64,000 bases of DNA from Streptomyces sp. ISL-87 (GTDB taxonomy: Bacteria; Actinomycetota; Actinomycetes; Streptomycetales; Streptomycetaceae), in contig NZ_JAGGOY010000008.1 in assembly GCF_018614095.1 (NCBI RefSeq), positions 62,001 through 126,000 of the forward strand, written 5' to 3'. The first letter of the stretch is position 1; each line of letters begins with the position of its first letter. Below, one piece after another: positions 17,601 through 27,125 of this stretch. A model generated the notes under the pieces. That model did not search any database and had not been told where the DNA came from. It was given only the letters and a program-made list of their open reading frames with translations. Position numbers and translations under genes: made by a program.

Positions 17601-19067
17601 GTGGCTGACGAGCTCACCCCGGAGACCCCGGAAGAAGAGCAGCCCAAGAAGAAGCACAAGCAGCGCAAGAACGGGCTGTACCCGGGCGTCAGCGATGAAC
17701 TCGCCGAGAACATGCGCACCGGCTGGGCCGACACCGAGCTGCACGGGCTGGAGCCGATCGCCCAGGCCGCGCACACCGCCGCCCGCCGCGCCGCGCTGTC
17801 CGCGCGCTTCCCCGGTGAGCGCCTGGTCGTCCCCGCGGGCCGCCTCAAGACCCGCTCGAACGACACCGAGTACCCCTTCCGCGCGTCGACCGAGTACGCG
17901 TACCTCACCGGCGACCAGACCGAGAACGGCGTCCTGGTCCTGGAGCCCGCGGGCGAGAGCGGCCACACCGCCACCATTTACCTGCTGCCCCGCTCCAACC
18001 GCGAGAACGGCGAGTTCTGGCTGTCCGGCCAGGGCGAGCTGTGGGTCGGCCGCCGCCACTCCCTCGCCGAGGCCGAGCAGGTCCTGGGCCTGCCCGCCAA
18101 GGACGTGCGCGAGCTCGCCGAGGCGCTCACCGAGGCCACCGGCCCGGTTCGCGCCGTCCGCGGCCACGACTCCCTCATCGAGAAGGCGCTGGCCGACAAG
18201 GTCACCGCCGAGCGCGACGAGGACCTGCGCGTCTACCTCTCCGAGGCCCGCGCGGTGAAGGACGAGTTCGAGATCGGCGAGCTGCAGAAGGCCGTGGACT
18301 CCACCGTCCGCGGCTTCGAGGACGTCGTGAAGGTCCTCGACAAGGCCGAGGCCACGTCCGAGCGTTACATCGAGGGCACCTTCTTCCTGCGCGCCCGCGT
18401 CGAGGGCAACGACGTCGGCTACGGCTCCATCTGCGCCGCCGGCCCGCACGCCTGCACCCTGCACTGGGTCCGCAACGACGGCGACGTCCGCTCCGGGGAC
18501 CTGCTGCTGCTCGACGCCGGCGTGGAGACCCACTCCCTCTACACCGCCGACGTCACGCGCACGCTGCCGATCAACGGCACGTACACCGACATCCAGCGCA
18601 AGATCTACGACGCGGTCTACGAGTCCCAGGAAGCCGGCATCGCCGCCGTGAAGCCGGGTGCGAAGTTCCGCGACTTCCACGACGCCTCGCAGCACGTGCT
18701 GGCCGAGAAGCTCGTCGAGTGGGGCCTGTTGGAGGGCCCCGTCGAGCGCGTCCTGGAGCTGGGCCTTCAGCGCCGCTGGACCCTGCACGGCACCGGCCAC
18801 ATGCTCGGCATGGACGTCCACGACTGCGCCGCCGCGCGTGTCGAGGCGTACGTGGACGGCACGCTGGAGCCGGGCATGTGCCTGACCGTCGAGCCCGGGC
18901 TGTACTTCCAGGCCGACGACCTGACCGTGCCCGAGGAGTACCGGGGCATCGGCGTCCGGATCGAGGACGACATCCTGGTCACCGAGGACGGCAACCGGAA
19001 CCTGTCGGCCGGGCTGCCCCGCACCTCGGTCGAGGTCGAGGCGTGGATGGCGCGGCTCAAGGGCTGA
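17601..19067 (+). CDS. pepP: Xaa-Pro aminopeptidase (M24B, aminopeptidase P)
   Basis: GTG 17601 follows GAGGAG. The product has 488 residues. It has a Lys-rich N-terminal extension, an N-terminal creatinase-like domain, then the pita-bread catalytic domain with five metal ligands: Asp in LLLLDAGVE, Asp in YTADVTRT, His in HGTGHMLGMDVHD, Glu in TVEPGLYF and Glu in GVRIEDD. It removes N-terminal residues preceding proline in the cytoplasm. Its last codons and stop are tandemly repeated three times with an 18-base period (19061-19107). Confidence 0.93.
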   Translation: MADELTPETPEEEQPKKKHKQRKNGLYPGVSDELAENMRTGWADTELHGLEPIAQAAHTAARRAALSARFPGERLVVPAGRLKTRSNDTEYPFRASTEYAYLTGDQTENGVLVLEPAGESGHTATIYLLPRSNRENGEFWLSGQGELWVGRRHSLAEAEQVLGLPAKDVRELAEALTEATGPVRAVRGHDSLIEKALADKVTAERDEDLRVYLSEARAVKDEFEIGELQKAVDSTVRGFEDVVKVLDKAEATSERYIEGTFFLRARVEGNDVGYGSICAAGPHACTLHWVRNDGDVRSGDLLLLDAGVETHSLYTADVTRTLPINGTYTDIQRKIYDAVYESQEAGIAAVKPGAKFRDFHDASQHVLAEKLVEWGLLEGPVERVLELGLQRRWTLHGTGHMLGMDVHDCAAARVEAYVDGTLEPGMCLTVEPGLYFQADDLTVPEEYRGIGVRIEDDILVTEDGNRNLSAGLPRTSVEVEAWMARLKG

Positions 19068-19111
19068 CCTGGCCTGAAGGGCTGACCTGGCCTCAAGGGC
19101 TGACCTGCCAC
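19058..19111. repeat. Threefold 18-bp tandem repeat over the pepP stop codon
   Basis: The unit AAGGGCTGACCTGGCCTG encodes the last two residues, Lys-Gly, plus the stop. It occurs three times in succession with the last copy slightly diverged. All copies are in the same frame, so each carries a stop. Confidence 0.88.
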
Positions 19112-19137
19112 GCCTGGCACACCTGACACACGGATGG

Positions 19138-19167
19138 TGGGCGGGATCCCGTAGGGGGTCCCGCCCA
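19138..19167. terminator. Bidirectional hairpin between pepP and the RsbW-like gene
   Basis: Thirteen-base arms with one mismatch (19138-19150 and 19155-19167) enclose a four-base loop between two convergent genes. Confidence 0.75.
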
Positions 19168-19176
19168 TCGGCGTAT

Positions 19177-19659
19177 CTACGACACCTTCAGCAGCGCGCC
19201 CTCGCGCCACTTGAGGATCTTGTCGAAGCTGACCACCGCACCCCGGCCCGGCCGGTTGCGGATGCGGACGTGGTCGGCCAGCTCGGTGATCAGCCACAGC
19301 CCCCGGCCATGCTCCCTCTCCGAGGGGCCGGCCGGCTCGGGTCTGCGCCCGGACACCGCCGAGGGCGGGAATCCCGGGCCCGAGTCGGTCACCTCGATCC
19401 GGCAGCAGTCCCCGTCCAGGTATGCCGTGACGCGGTACGCCGCGCATGCCTCCGATACGGGTTCCCCGCCGGAGTCGGCGTCGGCCGCCGGCCCGCCGTG
19501 CTCCACCGCGTTCGCACATGCCTCGCTCAGCGCCACCGACAGTTCGAAGGAGATGTCCGGGTCCACCCCCGCGGTCTCCATCGTCCCCAGTAGCAGCCGC
19601 CTGGCGAGCGGCACGCTCGCGGCTTCGCGCCTCAAGTGGAGAGACCACCAGATGCTCAT
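19177..19659 (-). CDS. RsbW-like ATP-binding regulatory protein
   Basis: The product has 160 residues with a GHKL kinase fold: N-box LSVALSEACANAVEHGG, G1 box IEVTDSGPGF and G2 box EHGRGLWLI. It is closer to the canonical RsbW/SpoIIAB type than the gene at 12048 because all three boxes are well kept. It probably acts as an anti-sigma factor or serine kinase in a partner-switching pathway. The PP2C gene lies two genes away and could belong to the same pathway. Confidence 0.87.
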   Translation of the reverse strand: MSIWWSLHLRREAASVPLARRLLLGTMETAGVDPDISFELSVALSEACANAVEHGGPAADADSGGEPVSEACAAYRVTAYLDGDCCRIEVTDSGPGFPPSAVSGRRPEPAGPSEREHGRGLWLITELADHVRIRNRPGRGAVVSFDKILKWREGALLKVS

Positions 19660-19868
19660 ACCGTTACCTATTGCCGCCCGTGGTCGGCCGTAAGCGCCCG
19701 ACGGCCGTCAGAGCCCTCATTCGGCCGATGTGACACTCCCGCGGGCCGGTGTATGCGGACGGAACGGCCGGATCGCTCAGGCCCGGCTCGGAACCGGCTC
19801 GGGGACGGATGGGACCTTCCGGACCTGCCGTATGGCGGCTGCGAGCGCAGTGCGATGATGGCCCGGCC

Positions 19869-20720
19869 ATGACTGCCCCCCGTACGACGCATGCCGGAGC
19901 AGGCCTCCGGATGATCCGGGCCGCGGTGTTCACCGCGGTCTGCGTCGTGCTGTCCGCGGCCGGGCACGCCCTGGCGTCCTGCGCCACCGTGCCCTGGTGG
20001 GTACTTGGCCTCGGCTTCCTCGGGGTCCTCGCGATCACCGCCCCGCTAGCGGGACGGCGGCGCTCGCTGCCCGGCATCGCCGCGGGGCTCGCGGCCGGCC
20101 AACTCGGGCTGCACACGCTGTTCGGCCTCGGCCAGCACAGCGCCGCGGCCGCCTCGGCCACGGCGGGGGCTGCGGGTTCGGCGGGTTCCGCGGGGGCCGT
20201 CTCCTCCGACACCTCGCTCGCGGCGCTCGCCGCCCGGCTGGTGTGCGGGGGCAACTCCGTACCGCTCAGCCCCGCAGACGCCCGGCAGATCCTGGAGACC
20301 GCCGGGCTGGACCCGGCCGCCATGGCCGGACAGGCCGCCGCCCAGGGCCACATGGCCCACGCCCACATGGCGCAGGCCGCCGCCGGGGAACCCGCGATCG
20401 GCCTGTTCAGCCCGGCCATGCTGCTCGGTCACCTACTGGCCGCGCTCGCCGCCGGCTGGCTGCTCGGACGGGGCGACGCCGCCCTGTTCCGGCTGGTCGA
20501 GCTGTCCCGGCTGTCCGCCGAAGCCCACCCCGTACGTCCGCTGCGCGCCGCGCTGGCCTTCGTACGGGCGCTGGCGTCCGGGCTCGCGGGCGCGCCGGCC
20601 CGTACTCCGCGGGCACCCCGGACCGCCCCCGCCCCGGCCGCGTCGACCGGCCGCGTGGCACTCCAGCACACGGTGATCCGGCGCGGGCCGCCCACGGCGG
20701 CGCTCACCCTCGCAGCCTGA
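19869..20720 (+). CDS. Integral membrane protein at the head of the copper gene cluster
   Basis: ATG 19869 is the first start with a sensible N-terminus. The product has 283 residues with about four hydrophobic helices (about 15-37, 42-60, 64-85 and 178-197) and a His/Met-rich segment (about 159-168, HMAHAHMAQ) that could bind copper. The C-terminus is basic and Pro/Ala-rich. I know no defined family. It is cotranscribed with YcnI, Sco, ECuC and CopCD, so a role in copper handling is likely by context. Confidence 0.7.
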   Translation: MTAPRTTHAGAGLRMIRAAVFTAVCVVLSAAGHALASCATVPWWVLGLGFLGVLAITAPLAGRRRSLPGIAAGLAAGQLGLHTLFGLGQHSAAAASATAGAAGSAGSAGAVSSDTSLAALAARLVCGGNSVPLSPADARQILETAGLDPAAMAGQAAAQGHMAHAHMAQAAAGEPAIGLFSPAMLLGHLLAALAAGWLLGRGDAALFRLVELSRLSAEAHPVRPLRAALAFVRALASGLAGAPARTPRAPRTAPAPAASTGRVALQHTVIRRGPPTAALTLAA

Positions 20721-20830
20721 CGCGGCACCCCACTCCCCGGGACATCCAGCGGGAGCACCGGTGCCGCGGAATCCGCGCGCGCCTGTGTGCGGAGCCACCG
20801 TCACCCCTGCTTCCCTGGAGTGTTCCTGCC

Positions 20831-21556
20831 ATGAAGACCTCTCGCGTCTCCTTCGCCGCCGCCCTCGCCGCCGGTACCGTCCTCGTCCTCTCCGGTCCTG
20901 CCTTCGCCCATGTCGGCGTGCAGCCCGGCGAGGCGGCCAAGGGCGGCTACGCGGTGATCAACTTCAAGGTCCCGAACGAGCGTGACGGCGCGTCGACCAC
21001 CCAGCTGGAGGTCAACTTCCCGGTCGACCAGCCGCTCACGTCCGTCATGCCGCAGGACATCCCCGGCTGGACCGTGAACGTCGAGAAGACCAAGCTCGAC
21101 AAGCCGCTCACCGTGCACGGCAAGCAGATCAACGAGGCCGTCACCAAGGTGACCTGGAGCGGCGGCAAGATCGAGCCGGGCAAGTTCCAGCAGTTCCCGG
21201 TCTCCGTCGGCAAGCTGCCCGAGAACGCGGACCAGATGGTCTTCAAGGCGATCCAGACGTACGACAACAACGAGGTCGTCCGCTGGATCGAGGAGGCCAA
21301 GGAAGGCGCCGCGGAACCGCAGAACCCGGCGCCCGTCCTGAAGCTGACCGCCGCCAAGGGCAGCGACAAGCACGACGGCGGCGACAAGAAGACCGACGAG
21401 GCCAAGAACGCCGACAAGGGTCACAAGGACGGCAGCCAGGACAAGGCCGCCAAGGGCGGCTCCGACACGACCGCGCGCGCCCTCGGCATCGCGGGCATCG
21501 TGATCGGGCTCGGCGGTGTCGCCTTCGGCGTCGCCTCGCGTCGCCGCGCCTCCTGA
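20831..21556 (+). CDS. YcnI family copper-associated protein (DUF1775)
   Basis: The product has 241 residues. A signal peptide ends in PAFA, leaving His at the mature N-terminus (HVGVQPGE); in the YcnI family this His, with conserved Trp, binds Cu(II). A beta-rich DUF1775 domain spans about 27-170. A Lys/Asp-rich linker with repeated KG and KDG units follows, then a C-terminal membrane helix (about 217-235) and a basic end. It is anchored outside the cell and probably collects or passes copper to Sco/ECuC. Confidence 0.88.
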   Translation: MKTSRVSFAAALAAGTVLVLSGPAFAHVGVQPGEAAKGGYAVINFKVPNERDGASTTQLEVNFPVDQPLTSVMPQDIPGWTVNVEKTKLDKPLTVHGKQINEAVTKVTWSGGKIEPGKFQQFPVSVGKLPENADQMVFKAIQTYDNNEVVRWIEEAKEGAAEPQNPAPVLKLTAAKGSDKHDGGDKKTDEAKNADKGHKDGSQDKAAKGGSDTTARALGIAGIVIGLGGVAFGVASRRRAS

Positions 21557-21610
21557 CGCACCCCACTTGTAGAACATCCTCAGCATCCCCGATCCCAGGG
21601 ACATCTCTCC

Positions 21611-22261
21611 ATGCGCACCACACGTGTGACGGTCGCCGCCCTCGCGGCGGCGGCCGTCCTCACTCTCACCGCCTGCGGCGGCGAAACGCCCAAGTCCGAC
21701 TCGGTCACCCAGATCACCGGCCAGTCGAAGGCCGGGGCCGCGACCGTGCTCGACCGCCCCTTCAGCAAGCCGGGTCTCGTCCTGACGGACACCACCGGCA
21801 AGCCGTGGAACCTGCGCGAGCAGACCAAGGGCAAGCCGACGCTCATCTACTTCGGCTACACCAACTGCCCCGACGTGTGCCCCCTGACGATGAGCAACAT
21901 CGCCGTCGCCAAGAAGGCACTGCCCAAGGCCGACCAGGACAAGCTCCAGGTCGTCTTCGTCACCACCGACCCCGAACGGGACACTCCCGAGTCCCTCGGC
22001 TCGTGGCTCAAGGCCCAGGACCCGTCCTTCATCGGACTGACCGGGGACTTCGCCACCATCCAGGCCGGCGCGCGCAGCCTCGGCATCGGTATCGAGCCCG
22101 CGAGGAAGGAGGCCGACGGCAGCGTCGTCTCCATGCACGGCGCTCAGGTCATCGCGTTCTCGCCCAAGACCGAGGAGGGCTACCTCCTCTACGGCGAGAG
22201 CACCACCGTCGATGACTACACCAAGGACCTGCCGAAGATCGTCAAGGGAGAGAACCCGTGA
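21611..22261 (+). CDS. sco: SCO1/SenC family copper metallochaperone lipoprotein
   Basis: The product has 216 residues with a lipoprotein signal (LTLTACGG, acylated Cys at 22), then a thioredoxin fold. The copper-binding CPDVC pair is present (TNCPDVCPLT), as is the later His in SMHGAQV. It delivers copper to cytochrome c oxidase and, in S. lividans, to the developmental copper oxidase GlxA. Its TGA overlaps the GTG of the next gene by four bases, so the two are coupled. Confidence 0.93.
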   Translation: MRTTRVTVAALAAAAVLTLTACGGETPKSDSVTQITGQSKAGAATVLDRPFSKPGLVLTDTTGKPWNLREQTKGKPTLIYFGYTNCPDVCPLTMSNIAVAKKALPKADQDKLQVVFVTTDPERDTPESLGSWLKAQDPSFIGLTGDFATIQAGARSLGIGIEPARKEADGSVVSMHGAQVIAFSPKTEEGYLLYGESTTVDDYTKDLPKIVKGENP

Positions 22262-22803
22262 ACCGCCGCACCACCACCCGCACCCTCGCCGCCGCCCTCT
22301 CCCTGACGGCAGCGCTCGCCATATCCGGCTGTTCCTCCGGCTCGGACTCCGGCTCGGACTCCGGCTCGAAGGCCGGCTCGGACTCCGGCTCGAAGGCCGA
22401 CGCCGCCAAGCCCTCGATGACGGTCAGCGGCGCCTTCATGCCCGAGCCCGTCAACGACAAGATGGCCGGCGCGTTCATGGTCATCAAGAACAACTCCAAG
22501 ACCGCGGACAAGCTCACGGCAGTCACCAGCCCGCTCTCGGACGATCTGCAGATCCACGAGACCAAGAATCAGAAGATGCAGCAGGTCTCCTCCATGGACG
22601 TGCCGGCCAACGGCGAGCTCAGGCTGGAGCGCGGCGGCAACCACGTCATGTTCATGGGGCTCAAGAACACCCCGAAGGTGGGCGACAAGGTCACCGTCGA
22701 GCTGCGCTTCGAGAAGGCCGACCCCGTCAAGGTCGAGCTGGACGTCAAGGAGCGGACGTACAACACGACGGCCGCGACACCCACCAATGGCACCGCCCAC
22801 TGA
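22258..22803 (+). CDS. ecuC: PCu(A)C-type extracellular copper chaperone lipoprotein
   Basis: The product has 181 residues starting at GTG 22258 inside the sco stop. The lipobox is AISGC (Cys 25), followed by a Ser/Gly/Asp repeat linker. The fold has the copper motif of PCu(A)C proteins: H-x10-M (IHETKNQKM region) and the HVMFMGL stretch. In S. lividans the equivalent ECuC passes Cu(I) to Sco. The tight coupling to sco fits that transfer. Confidence 0.9.
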   Translation: MNRRTTTRTLAAALSLTAALAISGCSSGSDSGSDSGSKAGSDSGSKADAAKPSMTVSGAFMPEPVNDKMAGAFMVIKNNSKTADKLTAVTSPLSDDLQIHETKNQKMQQVSSMDVPANGELRLERGGNHVMFMGLKNTPKVGDKVTVELRFEKADPVKVELDVKERTYNTTAATPTNGTAH

Positions 22804-22825
22804 CGGACCGAGGGACTGACACGCC

Positions 22826-24841
22826 ATGACGGCCACCGCCCCCGCCCCATCCACGGCCCGCTTCCGGACCGCGGCACTTCTGCCACGGCTCGCGCTGGTC
22901 CTCGCGGCCCTGCTGGCGACGCTGTTCACCGCGGCCGCCCCGGCCACGGCACACGCCGCACTGACCGCGAGCGACCCCAAGGACGGGGCGGTGGTCGCCA
23001 CGGCCCCCGCCCAGGTCACCCTCTCCTTCTCGGAGCAGGTCGCCATGGGCGGAGACTCCATCCGCGTCATGGACCCGCAGGGCAAACGCGTGGACACCGG
23101 CGAACTGCGCGACATGTGCAGCGGATCGACGATTCGCTACGGCACCGCCCTGCACAGCGGACTGCCCAACGGCACCTACACCGTCGCCTGGCAGGCCGTG
23201 TCCGCCGACAGCCACCCGGTCTCCGGCGCCTTCACCTTTTCCATCGGCGCCCCCTCGGCCACCAGCGTCACCCTGCTCACCCGGCAGGCGGGCGGCGGGC
23301 CCGTCGGTGTCGCGTACGACATCGCCCGCTACGCCGCCTACGCGGGCTTCACCGTCCTCATCGGCGGCGCCGCCTTCGTCCTGCTCTGCTGGCGCCGCGG
23401 CGCGGCCGAGCGGTCCCTGCAGAAGCTCGTCGTGCGCGGCTGGGTCACCCTCACCGCCGCCACCCTCGCGATGCTGGTGCTGCGCAACCCGTACACCGGC
23501 TCCGGGAACTTCGCCGACGTATTCGACCTCGACGGACTGAGGGCCGTCCTGGAGACGAAGACCGGCGCCTCCCTGGTATCCCGGCTGCTGCTGCTCGGCG
23601 CGGCCGCGTTGTTCATCGCCGTCCTCTTCGGGGCCTACGCGCGGCGGCAGAACGGCTCCGGGGCGGCGGGAACGGGAGACGCGGGAGCTGGGGACGCGCG
23701 AGCTGCGGGCGCTGGAAAGGGGGACGCTGGGACGGAGAACGCTGGGACGGAGAACGCGAAGGACACGAGCGACCTCGTCTTCGGCCTCGGTATCGGCGGA
23801 ACCGTCGTCGCCGGTGGCATCGCCGCCACCTGGGCCCTCTCCGAGCACGCCTCCACCGGTATCCAGCCCGGCATCGCCATGCCCGCCGACATCCTGCACC
23901 TGCTGGCCGTCGCCACCTGGCTGGGCGGCCTCGCGGCGCTGCTCGTCGCCCTCCACAAGGTCCCCGGGATCGAGCGCGATGCCATCCGGCGCTTCTCCAG
24001 GGTCGCCTTCATCAGCGTCCTGGTGCTCGCGGTCACCGGCGTGTACCAGGCTTGGCGCCAGATCGGCACCTGGTCCGCCCTCACCGGCACGCCCTACGGA
24101 CAGATCCTGCTCATCAAGGTCGGCCTCGTCGCCGTCCTCGTCGGCATCGCCTATCTCTCCCGGAAATGGACCGGCCGCCTCGTCGAAGCCCCCACCGTGC
24201 AGACGGCCAAGGTCGTCGGGCAGCGCGATGTTTCACGTGAAACATCGCCCGTCACCGTCCCCGAGGACCCCAAGCGGGCAGCCCAGCTCGCGCGTCAGCG
24301 CGCCGCCCGCGAGAACGCGCGCGAGAAGCAGGTCCGCGACGCCGACCCGGACCGGGCGGGCCTGCGCCGGTCCGTGCTCGCCGAGGCCGGGGTCGCCGTC
24401 GTCCTGCTCGCCATCACCACCATCCTGACGAGCACCGAGCCCGGCCGCGCCGCGGAACTGGAGGCCGGGAGCGGGTCCTCCGCCACCGCCGTGCCCGACC
24501 GCGCCGTCAAGATCACGCTTCCCTTCGACACCGGCGGCCAGAACGGCAAGGGATCCGTCCGCCTCGAACTCGACCCGGGCCGGGTCGGCGCCAACGACCT
24601 CCACCTCTGGGCGGACACCCCCGACGGCCAGCCCCTCGAACTCCCCGAAGTCAAGATCGCTTTCACTCTCCCCGCGAAGGACATCGGCCCCCTGCCGGTC
24701 GTCCCCGACCGGGCCGCGACCGGCCATTGGAGCGCCTCCGGCGTCCAGCTGCCGCTCGCCGGCGAATGGCGCATCGACGTGACGGTCCGCACGTCCGACA
24801 TCGACCAGACGACCGTCCAGAAAACTGTCAAGATCGGCTGA
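22826..24841 (+). CDS. CopC-CopD fusion copper transport protein (YcnJ-like)
   Basis: The product has 671 residues. A signal peptide ends in ATAHA and the mature start HAALTASDPKDG carries the CopC Cu(II) ligand; the second CopC region reads DSHPVSGAFTFSIG. About eight membrane helices of CopD follow (about 165-460). An intracellular Arg-rich loop contains an in-frame parS site (VSRET, 469-473). A last helix and a C-terminal beta domain resembling YtkA (about 560-671) complete the protein. It imports or buffers copper. Its stop overlaps the dtpA start by one base. Confidence 0.9.
   Translation: MTATAPAPSTARFRTAALLPRLALVLAALLATLFTAAAPATAHAALTASDPKDGAVVATAPAQVTLSFSEQVAMGGDSIRVMDPQGKRVDTGELRDMCSGSTIRYGTALHSGLPNGTYTVAWQAVSADSHPVSGAFTFSIGAPSATSVTLLTRQAGGGPVGVAYDIARYAAYAGFTVLIGGAAFVLLCWRRGAAERSLQKLVVRGWVTLTAATLAMLVLRNPYTGSGNFADVFDLDGLRAVLETKTGASLVSRLLLLGAAALFIAVLFGAYARRQNGSGAAGTGDAGAGDARAAGAGKGDAGTENAGTENAKDTSDLVFGLGIGGTVVAGGIAATWALSEHASTGIQPGIAMPADILHLLAVATWLGGLAALLVALHKVPGIERDAIRRFSRVAFISVLVLAVTGVYQAWRQIGTWSALTGTPYGQILLIKVGLVAVLVGIAYLSRKWTGRLVEAPTVQTAKVVGQRDVSRETSPVTVPEDPKRAAQLARQRAARENAREKQVRDADPDRAGLRRSVLAEAGVAVVLLAITTILTSTEPGRAAELEAGSGSSATAVPDRAVKITLPFDTGGQNGKGSVRLELDPGRVGANDLHLWADTPDGQPLELPEVKIAFTLPAKDIGPLPVVPDRAATGHWSASGVQLPLAGEWRIDVTVRTSDIDQTTVQKTVKIG
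24230..24243. other. parS: parS site inside the copCD gene
   Basis: A perfect GTTTCACGTGAAAC lies within coding sequence for a cytoplasmic loop, read as VSRET. It is a single site, unlike the paired ones elsewhere. Confidence 0.93.
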
Positions 24842-26136
24842 TGAGCGTGACTGAGAGCAACTCCGACATCGAGATCTCCCGGCGCCGGCTGCTGGGCACC
24901 GTCGGCGCAGCGGGCGCCGCCGGGCTCGCCCTCGGCGCCACCGGCGGCGCGCTCGCGCACTCCGCGTTCGCCGACTCCCCGGCCGGCTCCACCGCCGGCG
25001 CCGCCTCAGGAACCACCGGAACCCTCGTCTCCCTCGGCGCCACCCAGGTCGCCTTCGAGGGGGACCACCAGGCCGGCATCACCACCCCGATGCAGGCCAA
25101 GGGCCACCTCATCGCCTTCGACCTCGCCCCCGGCGCCGGCCGCACAGAGGCCGCCGCCCTGCTGCGCCGCTGGTCCGACACCGCCCGCCGGCTCATGGCG
25201 GGCGAGACCGCGCCGACCGCGGACACCGGTATCGCCCTCGACGCCGGGCCGTCCTCCCTCACCGTCACCTTCGGCTTCGGCCACTCCTTCTTCGAGCGGG
25301 CCGGACTCACCGCCCGCCGCCCGGCCGCCCTCGATCCGCTGCCTGACTTCTCCGCCGACCGGCTCGACCTCCAGCGCAGCAACGGCGACCTGTGGGTCCA
25401 GATCGGCGCCAACGACGGACTCGTCGCCTTCCACGCCCTGCGCGCCCTCCAGAAGGACGCCGGGGAAGCCGCCCGGGTCCGCTGGCAGATGAACGGCTTC
25501 AACCGCTCACCCGGTGCCACCGGTGCCCCGATGACCACCCGCAACCTGATGGGCCAGGTCGACGGCACCAACAACCCGAAGCCCTCGCAGCCCGACTTCG
25601 ACAAGCGGGTCTTCGTCCCCGCCGCCGGACCCGGGCCCGCGGAACACGCCTGGATGGCCGGGGGCTCGTACGCCGTCGTCCGCCGCATCCGCATGCTGCT
25701 CGACGACTGGGACAAGCAGTCCACCGCCCAGCAGGAGCAGGTCATCGGCCGCACGAAGGCCACCGGGGCGCCCCTGACCGGCGGCACCGAGTCCACCAAG
25801 ATGGACTTCGCCAAGATGGGGGATGACGGCAAGCCCGTGATCCCGTCCAATGCCCACGCCCGGATCTCGTCCCCCGGGCAGAACGGCGGGGCCGCCATGC
25901 TCCGGCGCCCCTTCTCCTTCCACGACGGGATATCCGCCGACGGGATCCCCGACGCCGGACTCCTCTTCATCTGCTGGCAGGCCGATCCGCTGCGCGGCTT
26001 CGTCCCCGTCCAGCGCAAGCTCGACCGCGGCGATGCGCTGTCCGCGTTCGTCCGGCACGAGTCCAGCGGCCTGTACGCCGTCCCGGCCGCGCCGCGCGCC
26101 GGGGAGTACGTGGGGCAGCGGCTGCTCGAAGGGTGA
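24841..26136 (+). CDS. dtpA: DyP-type heme peroxidase, Tat-exported
   Basis: ATG 24841 is chosen; its A is the last base of the copCD stop. The product has 431 residues with a twin-arginine signal SRRRLLG (14-20) and a hydrophobic stretch. The DyP fold carries the GxxDG motif (GQVDGTNNP) and the proximal heme His in NAHARISSPG. In S. lividans DtpA is reported as needed for maturation of the copper enzyme GlxA and for aerial growth, with Sco and ECuC encoded alongside, exactly as here. An EfeB-like iron role is the alternative, but no EfeU/EfeO genes are present. Confidence 0.92.
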   Translation: MSVTESNSDIEISRRRLLGTVGAAGAAGLALGATGGALAHSAFADSPAGSTAGAASGTTGTLVSLGATQVAFEGDHQAGITTPMQAKGHLIAFDLAPGAGRTEAAALLRRWSDTARRLMAGETAPTADTGIALDAGPSSLTVTFGFGHSFFERAGLTARRPAALDPLPDFSADRLDLQRSNGDLWVQIGANDGLVAFHALRALQKDAGEAARVRWQMNGFNRSPGATGAPMTTRNLMGQVDGTNNPKPSQPDFDKRVFVPAAGPGPAEHAWMAGGSYAVVRRIRMLLDDWDKQSTAQQEQVIGRTKATGAPLTGGTESTKMDFAKMGDDGKPVIPSNAHARISSPGQNGGAAMLRRPFSFHDGISADGIPDAGLLFICWQADPLRGFVPVQRKLDRGDALSAFVRHESSGLYAVPAAPRAGEYVGQRLLEG

Positions 26137-26179
26137 ACAAACCGGTCGGAGGCGGGTGACCCGGCATTAGGCTGATCAC

Positions 26180-27115
26180 ATGTCGGCCACCCGTTTCACC
26201 TATCTCGGTCCCGAGGGCACTTTCACCGAAGCCGCCCTCCGCACCCTGCCGGAAGCCGCCACCCGGGAGCTCGTCCCGATGGTGTCGGTCCCGGCCGCCC
26301 TGGACGCCGTACGCAACGGGGAGGCCGCGGCCGCGCTGGTGCCGATCGAGAACTCGGTGGAGGGCGGGGTCACCGCCACCCTCGACGAGCTGGCCTCCGG
26401 CGAACCGCTCATGATCTACCGCGAGGTGCTGCTCCCCATCGCCTTCGCGTTGCTGGTGCGGCCCGGAACCAAGCTGTCGGACGTCAAGACCGTCACCGGG
26501 CACCCGGTCGCCCAGCCGCAGGTACGCAACTGGCTGCGGGCGAATCTGCCCGACGCGGTGTGGGAGTCGGCCGCCTCCAACGCCGACGGCGCCCGGCTGG
26601 TCCAGGAGGGCCGGTTCGACGCCGCCTTCGCGGGCGAGTTCGCCGCCGCCACGTACGGGCTGGAGCCGCTGGTCACCGAGATCCACGATGCGGAGAACGC
26701 CGAGACCCGGTTCGTGCTCGTCGGGCGTCCCGCCCGGCCGGCCGCCCCCACCGGCGCCGACAAGACCTCCGTCGTGCTGTGGCTCGGCGACGACCACCCC
26801 GGCGCACTGCTGGAGCTGCTCCAGGAATTCGCCGTGCGCGGGGTCAACCTGATGCTGATCCAGTCCCGGCCGACCGGCGAGGGCATCGGCAACTACTGCT
26901 TCGCCGTCGACGCCGAGGGCCACATCTCCGACCGCCGGGTGAGCGAGGCCCTGATGGGTCTCAAGCGGACCTGTCCGCAGGTCCGCTTCCTCGGCTCCTA
27001 CCCGAGGGCGGGTGTGGCTGTGGGTGACGTACGCGCCTCCCGGCCCGGCACCTCGGACGGCGATTTCACGGCAGCGTCCGACTGGCTGTCGCGCTGCCTC
27101 GACGGCCGGGCGTAG
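26180..27115 (+). CDS. pheA: Prephenate dehydratase
   Basis: The product has 311 residues. It converts prephenate to phenylpyruvate in phenylalanine synthesis. The dehydratase domain (about 1-180) starts YLGPEGTFTEAAL and has PIENSVEGGV and the catalytic TRF motif (ETRFVLVG). The C-terminal ACT domain (about 190-275) binds phenylalanine; the usual ESRP motif reads QSRPTGEGIGNY. It is a single-function enzyme without a chorismate mutase domain, as in other Streptomyces. Confidence 0.95.
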   Translation: MSATRFTYLGPEGTFTEAALRTLPEAATRELVPMVSVPAALDAVRNGEAAAALVPIENSVEGGVTATLDELASGEPLMIYREVLLPIAFALLVRPGTKLSDVKTVTGHPVAQPQVRNWLRANLPDAVWESAASNADGARLVQEGRFDAAFAGEFAAATYGLEPLVTEIHDAENAETRFVLVGRPARPAAPTGADKTSVVLWLGDDHPGALLELLQEFAVRGVNLMLIQSRPTGEGIGNYCFAVDAEGHISDRRVSEALMGLKRTCPQVRFLGSYPRAGVAVGDVRASRPGTSDGDFTAASDWLSRCLDGRA

Positions 27116-27125
27116 GGCTTCTCCA

